A DNA stretch of 64,000 nt, from positions 2,739,250 to 2,803,249 of the forward strand of contig NZ_LKAQ01000004.1 of NCBI RefSeq assembly GCF_001874525.1. Reading direction: 5' to 3'. Made by a program: the position numbers and the translations under genes. This DNA is from Pseudodesulfovibrio hydrargyri (GTDB taxonomy: Bacteria > Desulfobacterota > Desulfovibrionia > Desulfovibrionales > Desulfovibrionaceae). Positions 27,708 to 36,808 of the stretch are shown piece after piece. Below the pieces are notes generated by a model, which was given only the letters and a program-made list of their open reading frames with translations, was not told the DNA's origin and did not search any database. Each line of letters begins with the position of its first letter. Position 1 is the first letter of the stretch.

Positions 27708-27900
27708 GACAAAATTTCAATGAAAGTTCAAGGTTGTGGACAAAGGGGCTAAAGCCCCCTAAAATGGGAATTTGCAAGACAAAATAATATCCCGCCGTGT
27801 CGCGGCCGGGTAGTGTCGCACGGTTGCCGCCTTCAAGCGGCCGTATGGGTCCCCGGAGCGGTGGCGGGACGGAATATGGGGTTGTTAAGGAGTTGTATAC

Positions 27901-28950
27901 GTGATCAAAGTTCTCGTTGTTGATGATTCCGCGTTCATGCGCAAGGCCATCAGCACGATGCTCGACAAGGACCCCGGCATCACCGTGGTGGGGGTGGCGC
28001 GCAACGGCCGGGTCGGCCTGGACATGGTGCGCAAGCTCGATCCCGATGTGGTGACCATGGACATCGAGATGCCCGAGATGGACGGCCTGACCGCCCTCAG
28101 GCACATCATGATGGAGTGCCCCAGGCCCGTGCTCATGGTCAGTTCCCTGACCACCGAGGGGGCGGAATCCACCCTGAAGGCCATGGAGCTCGGCGCGGTG
28201 GACTTCATCCCCAAGCAGCTTTCCAAGGTCTCCCTGGACATCATCAAGATCGAGCGGGACCTCATCGAGAAGGTCAAGACCGTGGCCGCGCGCAAGATGC
28301 GCCACGTGGCCGCCCGGGCAGCCGCCCCACGCAAGGTCCGCAGGCCCGTGACAGCGACCCGCGCCGGAGGACGGCCGGTCCGCGACGTGGTGGCCATCGG
28401 CGTGTCCACGGGCGGGCCGCCCGTGGTCCAGAAAATCTTGTCCTCGCTGCCCGCCGATTTCCCGGCCGGCATTCTCATTGCCCAGCACATGCCCGCCGCC
28501 TTCACCGGGCCGTTCGCGGCCAGGCTGGACAGCGTCAGCCAGATCACGGTCAAGGAGGCCGAGAACGGCGACGTGCTCCGGCCCGGCCACGCCTATGTGG
28601 CGCCCGGCGGCAGGCACATCATTCTCGACCAGAAGGTCAGCCACATCAACGTGCTGGTCACGGACGAGCCCGCGGACGCCCTGTACAAACCCTCGGCCAA
28701 CGTGCTCATCGGCTCGGTGGCCCAGGCGGTCGGCCGCAGGGGGCTCGGGGTCATCCTGACCGGCATGGGCAACGACGGCTGCGAAGGAATCCGCGCCCTC
28801 AAGGGGAAGGGGGGCAGGGCCTTGGCGCAGAGCGACTCCACTTGCGTGGTCTACGGCATGCCCAAGGCGGTGGTGGAGAACAATCTGGCGGACGAAATCG
28901 TGGATCTCGACGACATGGCCGAGTCCATCATGGCGAATCTTTATAAATAA
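27901..28950 (+). CDS. cheB: Chemotaxis protein-glutamate methylesterase
   Basis: A 349-residue CheB. The receiver carries Asp54 in VTMDIEMPEMDG. The methylesterase domain starts near residue 160 with the catalytic triad Ser169 (IGVSTGGP), His196 (AQHMPAAF) and Asp292 (TGMGNDG). It removes methyl groups from, and deamidates, chemoreceptors to reset sensitivity. GTG 27901 is preceded by AAGGAG. It heads a co-directional block cheB-HEAT-cheR-cheY-cheA. Confidence 0.96.
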   Translation: MIKVLVVDDSAFMRKAISTMLDKDPGITVVGVARNGRVGLDMVRKLDPDVVTMDIEMPEMDGLTALRHIMMECPRPVLMVSSLTTEGAESTLKAMELGAVDFIPKQLSKVSLDIIKIERDLIEKVKTVAARKMRHVAARAAAPRKVRRPVTATRAGGRPVRDVVAIGVSTGGPPVVQKILSSLPADFPAGILIAQHMPAAFTGPFAARLDSVSQITVKEAENGDVLRPGHAYVAPGGRHIILDQKVSHINVLVTDEPADALYKPSANVLIGSVAQAVGRRGLGVILTGMGNDGCEGIRALKGKGGRALAQSDSTCVVYGMPKAVVENNLADEIVDLDDMAESIMANLYK

Positions 28951-28984
28951 GTATGCCCCAATAGGAAGGGGGAGGTCTGACAAC

Positions 28985-30916
28985 ATGGCGGATTGTACCG
29001 AGTATCTGGCCCTGCTGAGCAGCGACAACAAGGAAATCGTTCGGGAGAGCGCATTCAGGGCCGGGGAGGATAATTGTGTCGAAGCCGTTCCCAAACTGGC
29101 GGAACTGCTCAAGACAAACCATCTGGGCATCCAGGAGGCGGTGGACAGTTCCCTGCGCAAGATCGGCGGCCGGGAGACGGTCGAGGCGGTCATACCGCTG
29201 CTGCGGTCCGACGAGGCCCCGGTGCGCAACCTGGCCATGGACATCCTGCGCGAAGTGGGCAACCAGGACATGCCGTCGCTCATCGACCTGACCCTGGACG
29301 AGGACCCGGACATACGGATTTTCGTGGCCGACATCCTCGGCTCCACCGGGAATCTTCTGGCGGTCCAGCCCCTGTGCGAGGCCCTGCTCAAGGACCCGGA
29401 GGTCAACGTCCGCTACCAGGCGGCCGTGAGCCTGGGCGAGTTGGGCATGGAGGACGCCACCCCCTGCCTGAACAAGGCCATCAACGACGAGGAGTGGGTC
29501 CAGTATTCCGTGATCGAGGCCCTGACCAAGATCGGCCACACCAGTTCGGTGAACGCCCTGGTCAAGGCCCTGGACGGGGCGTCCGACCTGGTCGCCTCCA
29601 TGATCATCGACTCCCTGGGCGAGATGGGCAACGTCAAGGCCGTGACCATGCTGCTCAAGCGCATGGCCGACGCGCCCACGGCCCTGCGCAACAAGATCGT
29701 CAAGGCCATCGTCAAGATACTCGGCGGCAAGTCACTGACCCTGCTCAGCGACGACGAGCGCGAGCGGTTCCGGGAGTATTTGCTGGTGGCCCTGCAGGAC
29801 GAGGACGAGGAGATCCAGGACGCCGCCATCCAGGGACTGGCCTTTGTCGGCGGCGAGGAGGCATCCTCGGGCATCCTCCACATCGCGGGCGGGCTCGACC
29901 AGGACCGCGACCAGGACCGGTTGCGGTTGATTATCGGCTTTTTGGCCCAGATCGGCCTGACCGACGCCCTCAGGGAGGGGCTGCTCGGCGAGGACCAGGA
30001 CGTGGCCCGCGTGTCCGTTCAGGTCCTGTCGCAGATAGCGCCCGCCGCCTGCACCGAGGAGGACTGCGTCTGCCAGGTGCTTATGGAGGCCTTCTGGAAG
30101 GCCGCGTTGCCCGTGCAGCGGCAGATCGTCAGCGTGGTCGCCGCCAAGGGCGAGGAGCAGTCCAAGGACTTTTTCATTCGCGTCCTGAACGAACACGAGG
30201 ACGGCACCGTGCTCAAGAGCGCGGTCTACCTGCTCGGCGAAAAGCTCAGGCTGCCCGAGGTGGTGGACCAGATATTCCCGCTCATGGACCACCAGTACGA
30301 CGACGTCAAGGAGGCCGCGCTGGAGGCGTGCATCGCCATAGACGGCCCGGAGGTGAAGGCCCGCTTTCAGGAGATGTTCGGCAGCGCGGAGCCCATCCGG
30401 CGGCTCATGGCCACCTACGCCCTGGGCAAACTCGGCCCCATGGAGAACCTGGACATCCTGACCCAGGCCGTGGAGGACGAGATCCCGGACATCCGCAAGG
30501 TGGCCGTGGAGGCCCTGGCCGCGTCCGGCGGCGACGACGCCGTGTGGCGGCCCCTGATCCTCCATCGGATGTCCGACGAGAGCAAGGACGTGCGGTTGAC
30601 GGTCATCGAGATCATGGGCCAGCACTACGACGAGGAGATGATTCCCCATCTTATCGACGCCCTGAACGACGAGGACGACTGGGTCAAGGTCCGGGCCATG
30701 GACGCCCTGGGCGAGCACGGCACGCCCGAGGCCGCGCCGCTGATGATCGACATGCTGAACAACTCCAACCGGTTCGTTGTCATGAAGGCCATCGAGGCCC
30801 TGGGCAACATCGGCGGCAGCGAGGCCTTTTCGGCCCTGCTGGAGGTGACCAACAGCGACGAGTACGAACTGGTCAGCGCCGCTGAGGAAGCCATCTCCAA
30901 GATACAGGAAATGTAG
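28985..30916 (+). CDS. HEAT-repeat protein of the chemotaxis operon
   Basis: A 643-residue protein built almost entirely of tandem HEAT-type helical pairs of about 31 residues (for example EAVIPLLRSDEAPVRNLAMD, AVEALAASGGDDAVWRPLIL, VRAMDALGEHGTPEAAPLMI). It is very acidic, with no catalytic motif, signal peptide or TM helix, so a cytoplasmic scaffold is likely. Its place between cheB and cheR with short spacers (34 and 15 nt) suggests it organises or modulates the adaptation enzymes, CheA or receptors. GGAGG precedes ATG 28985 by 9 nt. Confidence 0.9.
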   Translation: MADCTEYLALLSSDNKEIVRESAFRAGEDNCVEAVPKLAELLKTNHLGIQEAVDSSLRKIGGRETVEAVIPLLRSDEAPVRNLAMDILREVGNQDMPSLIDLTLDEDPDIRIFVADILGSTGNLLAVQPLCEALLKDPEVNVRYQAAVSLGELGMEDATPCLNKAINDEEWVQYSVIEALTKIGHTSSVNALVKALDGASDLVASMIIDSLGEMGNVKAVTMLLKRMADAPTALRNKIVKAIVKILGGKSLTLLSDDERERFREYLLVALQDEDEEIQDAAIQGLAFVGGEEASSGILHIAGGLDQDRDQDRLRLIIGFLAQIGLTDALREGLLGEDQDVARVSVQVLSQIAPAACTEEDCVCQVLMEAFWKAALPVQRQIVSVVAAKGEEQSKDFFIRVLNEHEDGTVLKSAVYLLGEKLRLPEVVDQIFPLMDHQYDDVKEAALEACIAIDGPEVKARFQEMFGSAEPIRRLMATYALGKLGPMENLDILTQAVEDEIPDIRKVAVEALAASGGDDAVWRPLILHRMSDESKDVRLTVIEIMGQHYDEEMIPHLIDALNDEDDWVKVRAMDALGEHGTPEAAPLMIDMLNNSNRFVVMKAIEALGNIGGSEAFSALLEVTNSDEYELVSAAEEAISKIQEM

Positions 30917-30931
30917 GAGCAACCGACCGGA

Positions 30932-31807
30932 ATGTCGTCTCTTTTTTCGAAGACCATCTCTCTTGGCAAGGAACTCCGGATCACGGATCAGGAGTTCGCC
31001 AACCTGCGGGATTTCATCTATGCCGAATGCGGTATCCATATTGCTGACAACCGAAAGTATTTATTGGAAAACAGACTCGGAAACAGGCTCAAGAAACTCA
31101 ACTTGAAGAATTTCGACGAATACTACAACCTCCTGCGGTTCGACCCGGCCCGGGGCGCGGAGATGAAGAAGCTCTACGAGGTCATCACCACCAACGAGAC
31201 CAGCTTCTACCGCAACCCGCCCCAGCTCAAGGTCTTCCAGGAGGAGATCATGCCCGGGATGCTCGACTCCTGCCGCCGCAAGGGCAGAAAGCTGCGCATC
31301 TGGTCGGCGGGGTGTTCCACCGGCGAGGAGCCCTACACCATCTCGATCATCATCCACGAGATGCTCAAGGCCGAGCTGCCTACATGGGACATCCGCATCA
31401 CGGCCAACGACCTGTCGGAGCGGGTCCTGGAGTCGGCCCGCCGGGGCGTGTACAACGACTACACGCTGCGGACCACCCCGGAGGATGTCGCCGCCCGCTA
31501 TTTCGACATGGACAACGGGCAGAACCGGATTAGGCCGGAGGTCAAGCGGCTGGTCAGCTTCGGCCAGATCAACCTCCGCGACCGGGTGCAGCTCAAGCGG
31601 GTGGAGCGGTCGCAGATCGTTTTCTGCCGAAACGTCATCATCTATTTCGACGACGAGATGAAAAAACGGGTCATCAACGCCTTTTACGACAACCTGCTGC
31701 CGGGCGGGTATTTGATCATCGGGCATTCCGAATCGCTGCACAACATCACGCGCGCGTTCAAGCCCATTCACTATCCGGGCGCCATCATCTATCAGAAGGA
31801 GGAGTAG
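30932..31807 (+). CDS. cheR: Chemotaxis protein methyltransferase
   Basis: A 291-residue SAM-dependent methyltransferase that methylates receptor glutamates. The N-terminal helical domain (ITDQEFANLRDFIYAECGIHI) precedes the catalytic domain with ITTNETSFYRN, WSAGCSTGEEPYTISI (SAM binding), ITANDLSERVLESARRGVY and IVFCRNVIIYFD. A CheB partner lies two genes upstream. The chemoreceptor at 40966 lacks a C-terminal CheR-docking pentapeptide. Confidence 0.96.
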   Translation: MSSLFSKTISLGKELRITDQEFANLRDFIYAECGIHIADNRKYLLENRLGNRLKKLNLKNFDEYYNLLRFDPARGAEMKKLYEVITTNETSFYRNPPQLKVFQEEIMPGMLDSCRRKGRKLRIWSAGCSTGEEPYTISIIIHEMLKAELPTWDIRITANDLSERVLESARRGVYNDYTLRTTPEDVAARYFDMDNGQNRIRPEVKRLVSFGQINLRDRVQLKRVERSQIVFCRNVIIYFDDEMKKRVINAFYDNLLPGGYLIIGHSESLHNITRAFKPIHYPGAIIYQKEE

Positions 31808-31865
31808 GACATGTTCCATGGCGGATTTGATAAGGTGACGCCTGCCGTGCTAATCAGGGGGAGTT

Positions 31866-32234
31866 ATGCCTAAACATATTCTCATAGTGGACGATTCGAA
31901 GACCGTCAGGAACCTGGTGGCCTTCATCATGAAGAAGGAAGGGTTCAAGGTGACCACGGCCGAGGACGGCCTGGACGGCCTGGAAAAGCTGTACAGCCTG
32001 TCCGAGGTCGACCTGATCGTGTCCGACGTGAACATGCCCCGCATGGACGGGCTGACCTTCATCAAGACGGTCCGGGAACAGGCCGCCTACCGGGACATCC
32101 CCATCGTGGTGCTGTCCACCGAGGGCCAGGACAAGGACATCCAGACGGGATTGACCGTGGGGGCGAATCTGTACATGATCAAACCCGCCCAGCCGGAAAA
32201 GCTTGTCCGGAACGTCAAGATGCTGCTGGGGTAG
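31866..32234 (+). CDS. cheY: CheY-type chemotaxis response regulator
   Basis: A 122-residue single-domain receiver with Asp54 in IVSDVNMPRMDG, switch Thr in VVLSTEGQD and Lys in MIKPAQPEKL. This pattern (DVNMPxMDG and STEG) is that of genuine CheY proteins acting at the flagellar motor, unlike the four receivers at 5.4-9.3 kb. It lies directly before cheA, its likely kinase. Confidence 0.93.
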   Translation: MPKHILIVDDSKTVRNLVAFIMKKEGFKVTTAEDGLDGLEKLYSLSEVDLIVSDVNMPRMDGLTFIKTVREQAAYRDIPIVVLSTEGQDKDIQTGLTVGANLYMIKPAQPEKLVRNVKMLLG

Positions 32235-32326
32235 CCGTCCGCGCGCGGGACGGCGATATAACGCAACCGACGCGGCAGGGGATACGGGCCCGCCAACAGA
32301 GCCCCGTTGCCGCATGAGGAACTTCG

Positions 32327-35317
32327 ATGAGCCAGGACTTTCTCGATCCGGAAATCTTATCCGACTTTTTCATTGAAGCCAAAGAGCACTTGGAGACCAT
32401 CGAGCCCAACCTGCTCGAGTTGGAGAAGAGCCCCGACAACCTCGGACTCCTCAACGAGATTTTCAGGCCCATGCACTCCCTCAAGGGGGCATCGGGCTTT
32501 CTCGGCCTGAACAAGATCAACGGGCTTGCCCACAAGGCCGAGAACATCCTGGACGAACTGCGCCAGGGGTCCATGCGCGTGACCGGGGCCATCATGGATC
32601 TGATCCTCTCGGCCACCGACGCCCTGCGGACCATGGTGGACAACCTGGAGACCAGCGGGGTGGAGGGCGATGTGGACACCGCGCCCATTATCGCCCGGAT
32701 CGAGGCGGCCCTGCTCGGCCAGCTTTCGGCCGAGGGCGGGGACGAACCCGAACCCCAGGCCGAGACGGTCGAAACATCCGAAGCGCCCGCCGAGGAAGCC
32801 GTTGCCGAGCCCGAATACATCGAACAAGAACCCGCCGTGGCGGCGGAAGACGCCGGGGACGCCGACATGACCGCTTTTCACCCGCAACCCGATCCCGACT
32901 TCGACCCCACTCCCTATGCCCTGACCACCGTCGGCGAAGGCCATCTGGCCGACTTTCTCGAAGAGGCGCAGGAGATCGTCGAGAACCTGAACCGCTGTCT
33001 CCTGGCCCTGGAAGGGGACCCGGGCGGGAACGACGAGTTGATCAACGACACCTTCCGGTATTTCCACAACCTCAAGGGCAACAGCGGCATCATCGGATTC
33101 AAGGAGCTCAACTCCCTGACCCACGAGGCCGAAACCCTGCTGAACAAGGTCCGCAAGGGCGAGATCGCCTCCAGCCAGGGGCTCATCGACCTGCTCCTTT
33201 CGGCCGTGGATCTCATCGAGGCCCTGGTCTCCAAGGTGGACACCGAGACCAGCCGGGTGGAGCCGCTGGACACCAGCGTCATGGTCCAAGTGCTCAGGAA
33301 GGTCACCGAGGACGGCAACGTGGACGCGGTCAGCGGCATAGTGCCCGTGGCCAGGCAGGCCGCCGAGACCGCGCCCGATCAGGCCGCTGAACCGGACGAG
33401 CCCGCTCCCAAGGCTGCGGCTGCGGCCGACGTCGAGCCTGCGGCTCCGGCGGCCGAGTCCGCAACGCCGGCGCCCGAGTACGACCCCGAGGACGTGGCTC
33501 TGTTCGTCCAGACCATCGAGCAGCAGTTCGAGGCTGTGATCGTGGCCTTCAAGCTGCTCCGCGAGGACGCCGGACAGAAGGACATCGTCGACGGCCTGTT
33601 CCGGACCTTCCAGACCATCCAGAACTCCACGGGATACATGGGGTTCGACGAGATCAAGGAGTACGCGGGCCGGACCGTGGGGCTGGTGGACCAGGCCCGC
33701 AATTCGGACATGGATTTTTCGCTGATGCTCGATATCCTCGAGCAGGAATACGCTATTCTCAAGGACATGATCACCGCGGCTATTGACACCTTGCCCGGCG
33801 CCGTCTTATCCGAACCGGCAGCCAAGGGTGCACCCGAGGCCAAACCCAAGGCCGCGGCCTCGGCTCCCCGCCGCGAACCGGCCCCCAAACCGGCGTCCGC
33901 ACCGAAACCGGCTCCGGCCCCGGCTCCCAGGCCGCGCGTCGAGGCCAAGCCCGCTCCGGCCGCGCCGCCCGCGGCCAAACCCGCAGCCAAGCCCGCTCCG
34001 GCGGCAAAGACGACCATGCCCACCACGGCCGCAAAGAACACCCCCAGCCAGGCCCAGGCTCCGGCCAAGCCCAAGGCGTCGAGCACCATCCGAGTGGATC
34101 ATCACAAGCTGGACCACCTGATGAACGTCATCGGCGAGCTGATCATCAACCGCAACCGCTACGCCATGCTCGCCCGCGCCTTGGAGGAGGGCCAGGAGGA
34201 TGTGCATGTGGTCGCCCAGCAGCTCACCGAGACCACCTACGCCATGGCCCGTATTTCCGACGACCTGCAGGACACGATCATGAAGGTCCGCATGGTCCCG
34301 GTACAGACCGTCTTTTCCCGCTTCCCCCGCCTTGTCCGGGACCTGAGCCGCAAGTCCGGCAAACAGGTGGAGTTGATCATGGAAGGCGAGGAGACCGAAT
34401 TCGACAAGTCCGTGGTCGAGGAGATCGGCGATCCGCTGGTCCACCTCGTGCGCAACGCGGTCGACCACGGCCTCGAGGACGAGGAGACCCGTATCGCGGC
34501 GGGCAAGAAGCCCAAGGGCCACGTGTGGCTGCGGGCCTACCACAAAGGCAACTCCGTTGCCATCGAGGTCGAGGACGACGGACGGGGCATGGATCCGGAA
34601 AAGCTCAAGGACGTGGCGGTGCGCAAGGGCGTCATCACCCAGGAAGAGGCCAACGCCATGGACGACCGCGAGGCCCTGGACCTGATCTTCGCCCCGGGCT
34701 TCTCGTCCGCCGAAAAGGTCACGGACATCTCCGGGCGCGGCGTGGGCATGGATGTGGTCAAGACCAACATCAAGAACCTCAAGGGCAGCGTGAACACCCA
34801 GTCCGAAGTGGGCAAGGGGTCCAAGCTGACCCTGACCCTGCCCCTGACCCTGGCCATCATCGACGCGCTCATGGTCCAGGTCGGCGGCGACACCTTCGCC
34901 ATCCCCCTGGACGCGGTGTCCGAGACCACCAAGATCGAGGTCGAAAAGCTCTCGGACGTCAACAACCGCAAGGCCGTCACCCTGCGCGGCGAAGTCCTCG
35001 GCATCGTCGAACTGGCCGAACTGCTCGACATGCCCCAGTCCATGGACGAACGCGACGTCCTGCCCATGGTCGTCATCCAGGACAACGACCGTCGGCTCGG
35101 CCTGGTGGTGGACCGCCTCCTGGAACGCCAGGAGATCGTCATCAAACCGCTCGGCCAGTACCTGAACAACTTCAATCTCAAGGGATTGTCCGGCGCGACC
35201 ATCATGGGCGACGGCTCCGTGGTCCTCATCCTCGATCCCCACGAGATCTACAGCCTGTCCACCCAGCTCGGCCGCAAGGAACCCCTGGTCGTAAGCGGCG
35301 CGATCAACGGCAAGTAG
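32327..35317 (+). CDS. cheA: Chemotaxis histidine kinase CheA with three Hpt-like domains
   Basis: A 996-residue CheA, longer than the usual 650-700. Hpt1 has phospho-His50 (FRPMHSLKGASGFLG). Hpt2 at about residues 200-310 has its His near 247 (FRYFHNLKGNSGIIG). A third Hpt-like helical bundle near 390-480 reads FRTFQTIQNSTGYMGF, with Gln in place of His, so it is probably not phosphorylated. A long Pro/Ala/Lys linker (about 500-580) leads to the dimerisation domain (HHKLDHLMNVIGELI), the ATPase (LVRNAVDHGLE, DDGRGMD, SGRGVGMDVVK) and a C-terminal CheW-like domain. No separate cheW is encoded here. Confidence 0.96.
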   Translation: MSQDFLDPEILSDFFIEAKEHLETIEPNLLELEKSPDNLGLLNEIFRPMHSLKGASGFLGLNKINGLAHKAENILDELRQGSMRVTGAIMDLILSATDALRTMVDNLETSGVEGDVDTAPIIARIEAALLGQLSAEGGDEPEPQAETVETSEAPAEEAVAEPEYIEQEPAVAAEDAGDADMTAFHPQPDPDFDPTPYALTTVGEGHLADFLEEAQEIVENLNRCLLALEGDPGGNDELINDTFRYFHNLKGNSGIIGFKELNSLTHEAETLLNKVRKGEIASSQGLIDLLLSAVDLIEALVSKVDTETSRVEPLDTSVMVQVLRKVTEDGNVDAVSGIVPVARQAAETAPDQAAEPDEPAPKAAAAADVEPAAPAAESATPAPEYDPEDVALFVQTIEQQFEAVIVAFKLLREDAGQKDIVDGLFRTFQTIQNSTGYMGFDEIKEYAGRTVGLVDQARNSDMDFSLMLDILEQEYAILKDMITAAIDTLPGAVLSEPAAKGAPEAKPKAAASAPRREPAPKPASAPKPAPAPAPRPRVEAKPAPAAPPAAKPAAKPAPAAKTTMPTTAAKNTPSQAQAPAKPKASSTIRVDHHKLDHLMNVIGELIINRNRYAMLARALEEGQEDVHVVAQQLTETTYAMARISDDLQDTIMKVRMVPVQTVFSRFPRLVRDLSRKSGKQVELIMEGEETEFDKSVVEEIGDPLVHLVRNAVDHGLEDEETRIAAGKKPKGHVWLRAYHKGNSVAIEVEDDGRGMDPEKLKDVAVRKGVITQEEANAMDDREALDLIFAPGFSSAEKVTDISGRGVGMDVVKTNIKNLKGSVNTQSEVGKGSKLTLTLPLTLAIIDALMVQVGGDTFAIPLDAVSETTKIEVEKLSDVNNRKAVTLRGEVLGIVELAELLDMPQSMDERDVLPMVVIQDNDRRLGLVVDRLLERQEIVIKPLGQYLNNFNLKGLSGATIMGDGSVVLILDPHEIYSLSTQLGRKEPLVVSGAINGK

Positions 35318-35321
35318 AAGA

Positions 35322-35439
35322 GCCTCCGGCGGCCGGGGGAAGGAGAGAGGGGAACCCTTTGGGAAAAGGGTTCCCCTCTCTCCTTCCCCCGAACCCCCCA
35401 TCCTCTCTCCCCTCCCAAATCTTTTGTATACGCTTCGCG
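35322..35439 (-). repeat. Hairpin repeat family, copy A
   Basis: Read on the minus strand it begins CGCGAAGCG, continues with CAAAAGATTTGGGAGGGG, then forms a perfect 26-bp hairpin (arms 35335-35360 and 35365-35390, loop GGGA on the plus strand) and ends GGCCGCCGGAGGC. The ends match copies B (35537) and C (46145), while the hairpin arms do not. Confidence 0.8.
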
Positions 35440-35536
35440 TGAGCTGTGGGTAAAGGTGTGCTGTGCTTTTCGCCTGATTTTGTGAGTGCGCGGCCGGGCG
35501 ATGGAAGAAGGAGGGTTGGACGCGTTCCCACGGCCT

Positions 35537-35610
35537 CCGCGAAGCGGCACAAAAAGTTCTGGAGATTCTTAAGAACCTCTTCCAAGAGGTTCTTAAGCCG
35601 CCGGAGGCAT
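35537..35610 (+). repeat. Hairpin repeat family, copy B
   Basis: It begins CCGCGAAGCGGCACAAAAAG, contains a perfect 14-bp hairpin (CTTAAGAACCTCTT at 35568-35581 with its complement at 35584-35597) and ends GCCGCCGGAGGCAT. The flanking GCGGC and GCCGC can also pair, giving an outer stem around the variable inner one. Confidence 0.85.
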
Positions 35611-35631
35611 CTTTTGACAATGTGCGGCACA

Positions 35632-35672
35632 CGCAAAAAGGCCGGGGAGCAATGCTCCCCGGCCTTTTTGCG
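35632..35672. terminator. Bidirectional terminator
   Basis: Perfect 20-nt arms (CGCAAAAAGGCCGGGGAGCA) contain A5 on the left and T5 on the right, so both the cheA transcript and the convergent membrane-protein transcript can end here. Confidence 0.9.
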
Positions 35673-35688
35673 TCGTCTGTTCCGTCGC

Positions 35689-36615
35689 CTACAGCATGGT
35701 CATGAAGTTGACGAACAGGGTGACGTTGAGGGCGTGCATGACCCAGAAGAGGGCGATGGTCAGGACGGCGAGGCCCTTGAAGCGCATGGGCGATTCGCTG
35801 CGGCTCAGGAACAGCCAGATGAAGCAGCAGACGGCGCCTATGCACACCAGGGCGGTCCAGACAAAGGCCAGGGGGGTGCCCAGGATGAGGGTCTGGATGT
35901 CGGCGGGCAGCCGGGAGTAGAGCCAGCCCTGGCAGCCGAGAAAGCCGATCATGGGCAGCAGGGCCCAGCGGGCGGCCATGCGCAGGGCGAAGCCGTAGTA
36001 GTCGCGCCCGAAGTCGTCCTTTTTGCGACGCAGGACGAGGTAGCCCAGGGAAAGGGCCGCGGCGGCCGACAGGACGAGCAGGGCGTACATGGCGGACATG
36101 GGCTGGGCCAGGATGGCGGTGTTGGTCAGGGCGTCGCCGGTCGACCCGTTCAGGGAGAAGTTGAAGAGCAGCTTGGCCGGGATGATGACGGCCAGGCCGA
36201 TGAGCGCGCCGAAGGTGGCCACCAGCCCGAGGGCGATGTGGGCGGCCTTGGCCGAGCGCAGTTTTTTCCAGGTGGTGAAATAGAGCAGACCTGCCACCAG
36301 GAACACGCCGAAGGCCAGCATGCCCTGGAAGAAGGGCGAGCCCGGGGTGAAGTAGGCCTGGAACAGTTTCGGGAACTTGACCATGGCGAGGCCGAAGGAG
36401 GCGCCCCCGATGAGGATCAGGGCCACGGTCAGGATCAGACCCATGGCGGCGGTCTGCTGGCCGTATTTGTCGAAGAAGACTTTTTGGCGGGTCTTGGCCG
36501 AGATTTCGCCCAGGACCGCGATGGCCGGGCTGCCGAGGGCCGCCATGCCGAGCAGGCTGAAAAAGGCCGGGGCCAGCATGTAGGCGATGAGGGTCAGGGT
36601 TTCTTGGGTGCTCAT
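35689..36615 (-). CDS. Polytopic membrane protein of unknown function
   Basis: A 308-residue protein with about eight or nine hydrophobic segments (for example TLIAYMLAPAFFSLLGMAALG, AAMGLILTVALILIGGASFG, AHIALGLVATFGALIGLAVII, FKGLAVLTIALFWVMHAL). Short loops carry positive charges (RRKKDD, WKKLRSAK). I do not recognise a family: no transporter signature, heme ligands in an obvious pair or signal peptide stand out. It is a single-gene unit, convergent with cheA and divergent from the CpoB-like gene. Confidence 0.8.
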   Translation of the reverse strand: MSTQETLTLIAYMLAPAFFSLLGMAALGSPAIAVLGEISAKTRQKVFFDKYGQQTAAMGLILTVALILIGGASFGLAMVKFPKLFQAYFTPGSPFFQGMLAFGVFLVAGLLYFTTWKKLRSAKAAHIALGLVATFGALIGLAVIIPAKLLFNFSLNGSTGDALTNTAILAQPMSAMYALLVLSAAAALSLGYLVLRRKKDDFGRDYYGFALRMAARWALLPMIGFLGCQGWLYSRLPADIQTLILGTPLAFVWTALVCIGAVCCFIWLFLSRSESPMRFKGLAVLTIALFWVMHALNVTLFVNFMTML

Positions 36616-36808
36616 GGTCGATCGGACTCCGGTAGGTTGCGGGACGGACCGTGCCCCGTGGGCGCTTTTTTGCCTGAAAAACGAGCTGCGCGCAAGGGCG
36701 CATTTCCCGGGTAGAAGGGCATGATGTCCGTCAGATTCCTTGCAAAAAGTCCGGGTATCGCCTATTGCCTATGAAACGCCCAAACGAGACCGCGCGGAGA
36801 CCTCCCCG

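Larger units (their letters stand above)
35318..35688. other. Intergenic region packed with hairpin repeats
   Basis: These 371 bases between convergent cheA and the membrane-protein gene hold no gene. They contain two hairpin repeats in opposite orientation (35322-35439 and 35537-35610) and a terminator (35632-35672), each listed separately. Confidence 0.8.

Noticed and set aside
35240..35700. CRISPR array
   Set aside because: Repeated hairpins are few, unevenly spaced, of differing arm sequence and in opposite orientations; no cas genes are present.
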